Shown: positions 61,426 through 64,000 of the stretch, one piece after another
How positions within the stretch are numbered: the stretch's first letter is position 1
Layout: every line of letters starts with the position of its first letter
Assembly (NCBI RefSeq): GCF_000332155.1
Contig: NZ_KB235904.1
Location: 646,846-710,845, forward strand
Direction: 5' to 3'
DNA from: Kamptonema formosum PCC 6407
Lineage (GTDB): Bacteria > Cyanobacteriota > Cyanobacteriia > Cyanobacteriales > Microcoleaceae
DNA: 64,000 nt
Notes under the pieces: model-generated
The model's input: the letters and a program-made list of their open reading frames with translations, nothing else
Told to the model about the DNA's origin: nothing
Databases searched by the model: none
Program-made: the position numbers and the translations under genes

Positions 61426-64000
61426 TTACGATCGCGGATAATGGGCAGCTAAAAACGAAATAGCAGAAACGCGATCGCTCAGCGCCCCATCCAAAGTCGC
61501 TACTAACAAATCATCCAACATTTGCTTAAACTGTGGCCCTGGTTTATAGCCCAAAGCCTTTAAATCATTACCATTCAAAGGCGGAGTAATATTTGCCCAC
61601 TTAGTGAGGTATTCCCAAATTTGCCGCCGTTCCCGGCGCGGACACTGCACTGCTATTAAAATTAACATTGGTAACTGATAATTCCTCAGCATTAACACCA
61701 ATTTACTAGGCAGATTGCACATTGGTAAAGATGCCATCAACTTTATTTTTTCCTCTTCCAAATCTTGTAGTAACTTCACACTATCCACAGGTAATTGAAG
61801 ATTTGCCGCTACCTTACCTCGATAATCTGGTGCTAAATAAGCAATTAAAACTTCTAATCGTATTAGCCAATCATTGATATTAATTCCTTGTAATTGATTA
61901 GCTATAGGCGATTTCACCTCTTTTTCACTACCATTTTTTTCAGCCTTATTCCTTATTTTTAAATAGCGATCTACCAAACGTAACTGCCACAACAAATGCC
62001 GATCTAAATCTAAAGTTGGATGAATGCAACGTAAAGCCCCCAAATCCCCCAACATTTGCAAAGCTGATTTCCAGTAGGGAGCTTGCAAAATGTGTTTCAA
62101 CTCACTTTTCAGCCGCGTTTCCAATGCCGGAGCGCGGTCATTTTCCCCCTGAATTCGGTAATAAATCCCACTATCTACAGCATGACGAATATATCCTTCT
62201 GTCTGTCGCTCAATCTGAAATCCTAGCCGCACCGCAAACCGGACAGCACGATAAATTCTAGTGGGATCTTCGATAAAACTATTAGCGTGTAAAACTCGAA
62301 TTTTCCGACCTTTTAAGTCTTCCAAACCTCCAAAAAAATCCAACAATTCACCAGCACGGGGATGGTTCAACCGCACAGCTAGAGCATTAATTGTAAAATC
62401 TCTGCGGTAAAGGTCTTGACGAATAGAACTTGCCTCAACTTCAGGGTTAGCTGCGGGATAAGGATAGAACTCAGTACGAGCAGTAGCAATATCTACCCAA
62501 AGCGAATCTAATTCAGAATCTTTGTGCCACAAAAGAGCAGCAGTTTGAAATTGACCGTGAACGTCCAAACGAGCAGCAGGGTAAAGTTCTTGTAGAGCTG
62601 AAGCTAATTCCACAGCCGGAGATTGTAGACTATGGTTTTTTACTGTAGGATTATTTATTGGGTAATTAACAACTGAATATTCTCGCTCTTCTTCTGTATT
62701 AACAATTGATTTTTCTTGAACTCGATCGACATTCTCCACTTCCAAATCGTGATATCCATCTACTACTAAGTCAATATCAGTCAGTGATAAACTATTTTCG
62801 GAAGCAGCAAGTAACAAATCTCTAACTGCTCCACCGACAAGATAAAGTTGCCAGCCGCGTTGTTCTGCTATCTTGGCAGTTTCCGATAAAAATTGATCTA
62901 GTTGAGGATTGAGACTGGTTGCCAGCAACTGTTTAATCGATTCAGGTAAAGAGCAAAATAGTAATTCTCTCTGCTTCTTTCCTACTCCCTCTCCTAATTT
63001 CCCCTTATCTTTTTGCTGGTGTAATTCTCGCAGCACATCTGTACGGGTGACAATTCCTACTAGCTGACCATTTTCTAAAACAGGTAAACGCCCAATATCA
63101 TAAGTCACCATCAAAGACTCAATTTCTGGTAGTACAGTATCAGGTGCAATAGTTTTGAGTTGAGGTGTCATATAGCCTTTAACGGGGGCGTGACTGAAAC
63201 CGTGATGTAGGGCAATATCAATATCGCGGCGAGTGATAATTCCAACTAAGCGATCGCGATCGTCCACAACTGAAAGACCAGAGTGACCATAGCGTAGTAA
63301 AATCCGGTGAGCCTCGCCGACAGAGATTTCAGGTCGAATTGTTCGCACTGGAGACGACATCAACTCACGAGCAGTAGGCGGGTAGGGAATTTGAGCTTTG
63401 AGTTGGTCAACTAATTGTGTTAAAATGATTAGGGGTTCAACGTCTCGGAGAGAGACAGAAGCAGCACGAGAGTGACCGCCACCTCCTAGAGATTTGAATA
63501 ACTCATTAAGATTAGTTTCCTCAATCCGCGACCGACCAATAATAGTTAAGCGATTGAGAACAGTAGGATCTTCCGATTCTTTTTGAGAATAAACGTTAGC
63601 TAGTAACAGGGCATCATTTTCGGTCAAATCTAGCAAGCGAGATGCCAAACTAGACAATCCCGGAACAAAGGTTTCAGTAGTTAGCAACACCCAGCCTACT
63701 GTATATCCCCGCAGAGTTTCTGACTGTAAATTTTCTAGAGAAATTGTTAGCAAATCGTGCAATTGAGGAGATAAACCGGGATCGACATATTCAGCAATTA
63801 CACGCAAACTCGCTCCCTGTTCCATTAACCAGGCTAAAGCATTAGCATCTCGTGCTGTAGCGTGGTCAAAAGTAAGAGAACCTGTATCAACATGAATACC
63901 TAATGCCATCACTGTTGCCTCAGCGGGAGTGAGGAATAGGGGGGATGGGGAGGATGGGGAGGATGGGGAGGATAAGGAGGATGGGGAGGAGTGGGGAGGA
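61426..64000 (-). CDS. DHH-CBS-nucleotidyltransferase fusion (tRNA nucleotidyltransferase family), 5' end outside window
   Basis: At least 828 residues from Met at 63912, and the frame stays open to the window edge. Order: second part of a DHH phosphoesterase domain with DHHA1 (MALGIHVDTGSLTFD, GGGGHSRAAS near 145), two CBS domains (about 185-305), then a class II nucleotidyltransferase (YLVGGAVRDLLLA, DIDLVVDG, RRDFTINALAV, IEDPTRIYRAVRFAVRLGF). Homologues I know begin earlier with the first DHH half, and the residues LTPAEATVM just before 63912 fit that family, so the gene should run past 64000. It is probably a CC- or A-adding enzyme beside the stand-alone cca. Confidence 0.8.
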   Translation of the reverse strand, partial: PPHSSPSSLSSPSSPSSPSPLFLTPAEATVMALGIHVDTGSLTFDHATARDANALAWLMEQGASLRVIAEYVDPGLSPQLHDLLTISLENLQSETLRGYTVGWVLLTTETFVPGLSSLASRLLDLTENDALLLANVYSQKESEDPTVLNRLTIIGRSRIEETNLNELFKSLGGGGHSRAASVSLRDVEPLIILTQLVDQLKAQIPYPPTARELMSSPVRTIRPEISVGEAHRILLRYGHSGLSVVDDRDRLVGIITRRDIDIALHHGFSHAPVKGYMTPQLKTIAPDTVLPEIESLMVTYDIGRLPVLENGQLVGIVTRTDVLRELHQQKDKGKLGEGVGKKQRELLFCSLPESIKQLLATSLNPQLDQFLSETAKIAEQRGWQLYLVGGAVRDLLLAASENSLSLTDIDLVVDGYHDLEVENVDRVQEKSIVNTEEEREYSVVNYPINNPTVKNHSLQSPAVELASALQELYPAARLDVHGQFQTAALLWHKDSELDSLWVDIATARTEFYPYPAANPEVEASSIRQDLYRRDFTINALAVRLNHPRAGELLDFFGGLEDLKGRKIRVLHANSFIEDPTRIYRAVRFAVRLGFQIERQTEGYIRHAVDSGIYYRIQGENDRAPALETRLKSELKHILQAPYWKSALQMLGDLGALRCIHPTLDLDRHLLWQLRLVDRYLKIRNKAEKNGSEKEVKSPIANQLQGININDWLIRLEVLIAYLAPDYRGKVAANLQLPVDSVKLLQDLEEEKIKLMASLPMCNLPSKLVLMLRNYQLPMLILIAVQCPRRERRQIWEYLTKWANITPPLNGNDLKALGYKPGPQFKQMLDDLLVATLDGALSDRVSAISFLAAHYPRS
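63932..64000. repeat. Nine-base tandem repeat, possibly inside the coding frame
   Basis: Repeats of GGATGGGGA with variants (one GGATAAGGA, one GGAGTGGGGA). Read on the minus strand in the frame of the fusion gene they give Ser-Pro-Ser units without stops. The tract reaches the window edge. Confidence 0.8.

Overview
The window reads as chromosome from a cyanobacterium, most likely a filamentous Oscillatoriales-type genome. That lineage guess is inference. The supporting signs are the very frequent HIP1 octamer GCGATCGC, a Ycf34 gene, a phycobilin-type heme oxygenase, an NrtS-like nitrate/nitrite transporter, CHAT/CHASE2/DUF928 genes, several Uma2 and toxin-antitoxin loci, and heptameric tandem repeats in many gaps. 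I saw no rRNA, tRNA or CRISPR array.

Layout. 1-7.5 kb: a small hypothetical gene, a TPR protein, gluconokinase, a decayed IS4-type element, an ABC-2 permease, a secreted vWA protein and a small secreted protein. 7.5-12.4 kb: nrtS, argG, a family 2 glycosyltransferase, two adjacent MITE-like repeats, an Uma2 protein and heme oxygenase. 12.8-18 kb: gyrB, a broken BrnT toxin with an intact BrnA antitoxin, and a second gyrB-like gene that stops before the TOPRIM domain and carries a copy of the gyrB upstream region. A DUF697 protein follows. 18-23 kb: miaA, a TPR/GT41 (O-GlcNAc-transferase-like) protein and asnB, all on the same strand. 23-29 kb: msrP, a WD40 kinase-like protein with a degraded ATP site, two small overlapping genes and gnd. 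29-31.5 kb: an accessory patch with Uma2, a DUF433/DUF5615 toxin-antitoxin pair and a two-gene cassette of unknown function. 31.7-39.5 kb: hisA, a GHL10 glycosidase-like protein, an amidohydrolase, a cysteine hydrolase, a cupin, a DUF952 protein, a CCA-type tRNA nucleotidyltransferase and ycf34. 39.7-47.1 kb: a minus-strand cluster of CHASE2 hybrid histidine kinase, DUF928 repeat protein and CHAT-TPR protein. 47.5-54.1 kb: gene fragments, a zinc-ribbon kinase, tsaB, a peptide ABC permease, an AI-2E family permease and an HD phosphohydrolase. 54.5-64 kb: an RND-type adaptor, a CBS-domain histidine kinase, a TetR/SDR divergent pair, and a DHH-CBS-nucleotidyltransferase fusion that runs off the right edge.

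How the genes work together. Gluconokinase and Gnd are consecutive steps of gluconate use (gluconate to 6-phosphogluconate to ribulose-5-phosphate), although they lie 24 kb apart. miaA, cca, tsaB and the right-edge nucleotidyltransferase all act on tRNA. Two zinc-ribbon kinases, two histidine kinases and the CHASE2/DUF928/CHAT group make the window rich in signalling genes.

The most unusual feature is the TOPRIM-less GyrB paralogue. It keeps the catalytic glutamate and the GHKL boxes but has changed the ATP lid and the QTK loop. It arose in a tandem duplication that copied the gyrB upstream region, and it sits beside a disarmed toxin. The gaps also hold at least four dispersed repeat families, several of them with dyad symmetry.
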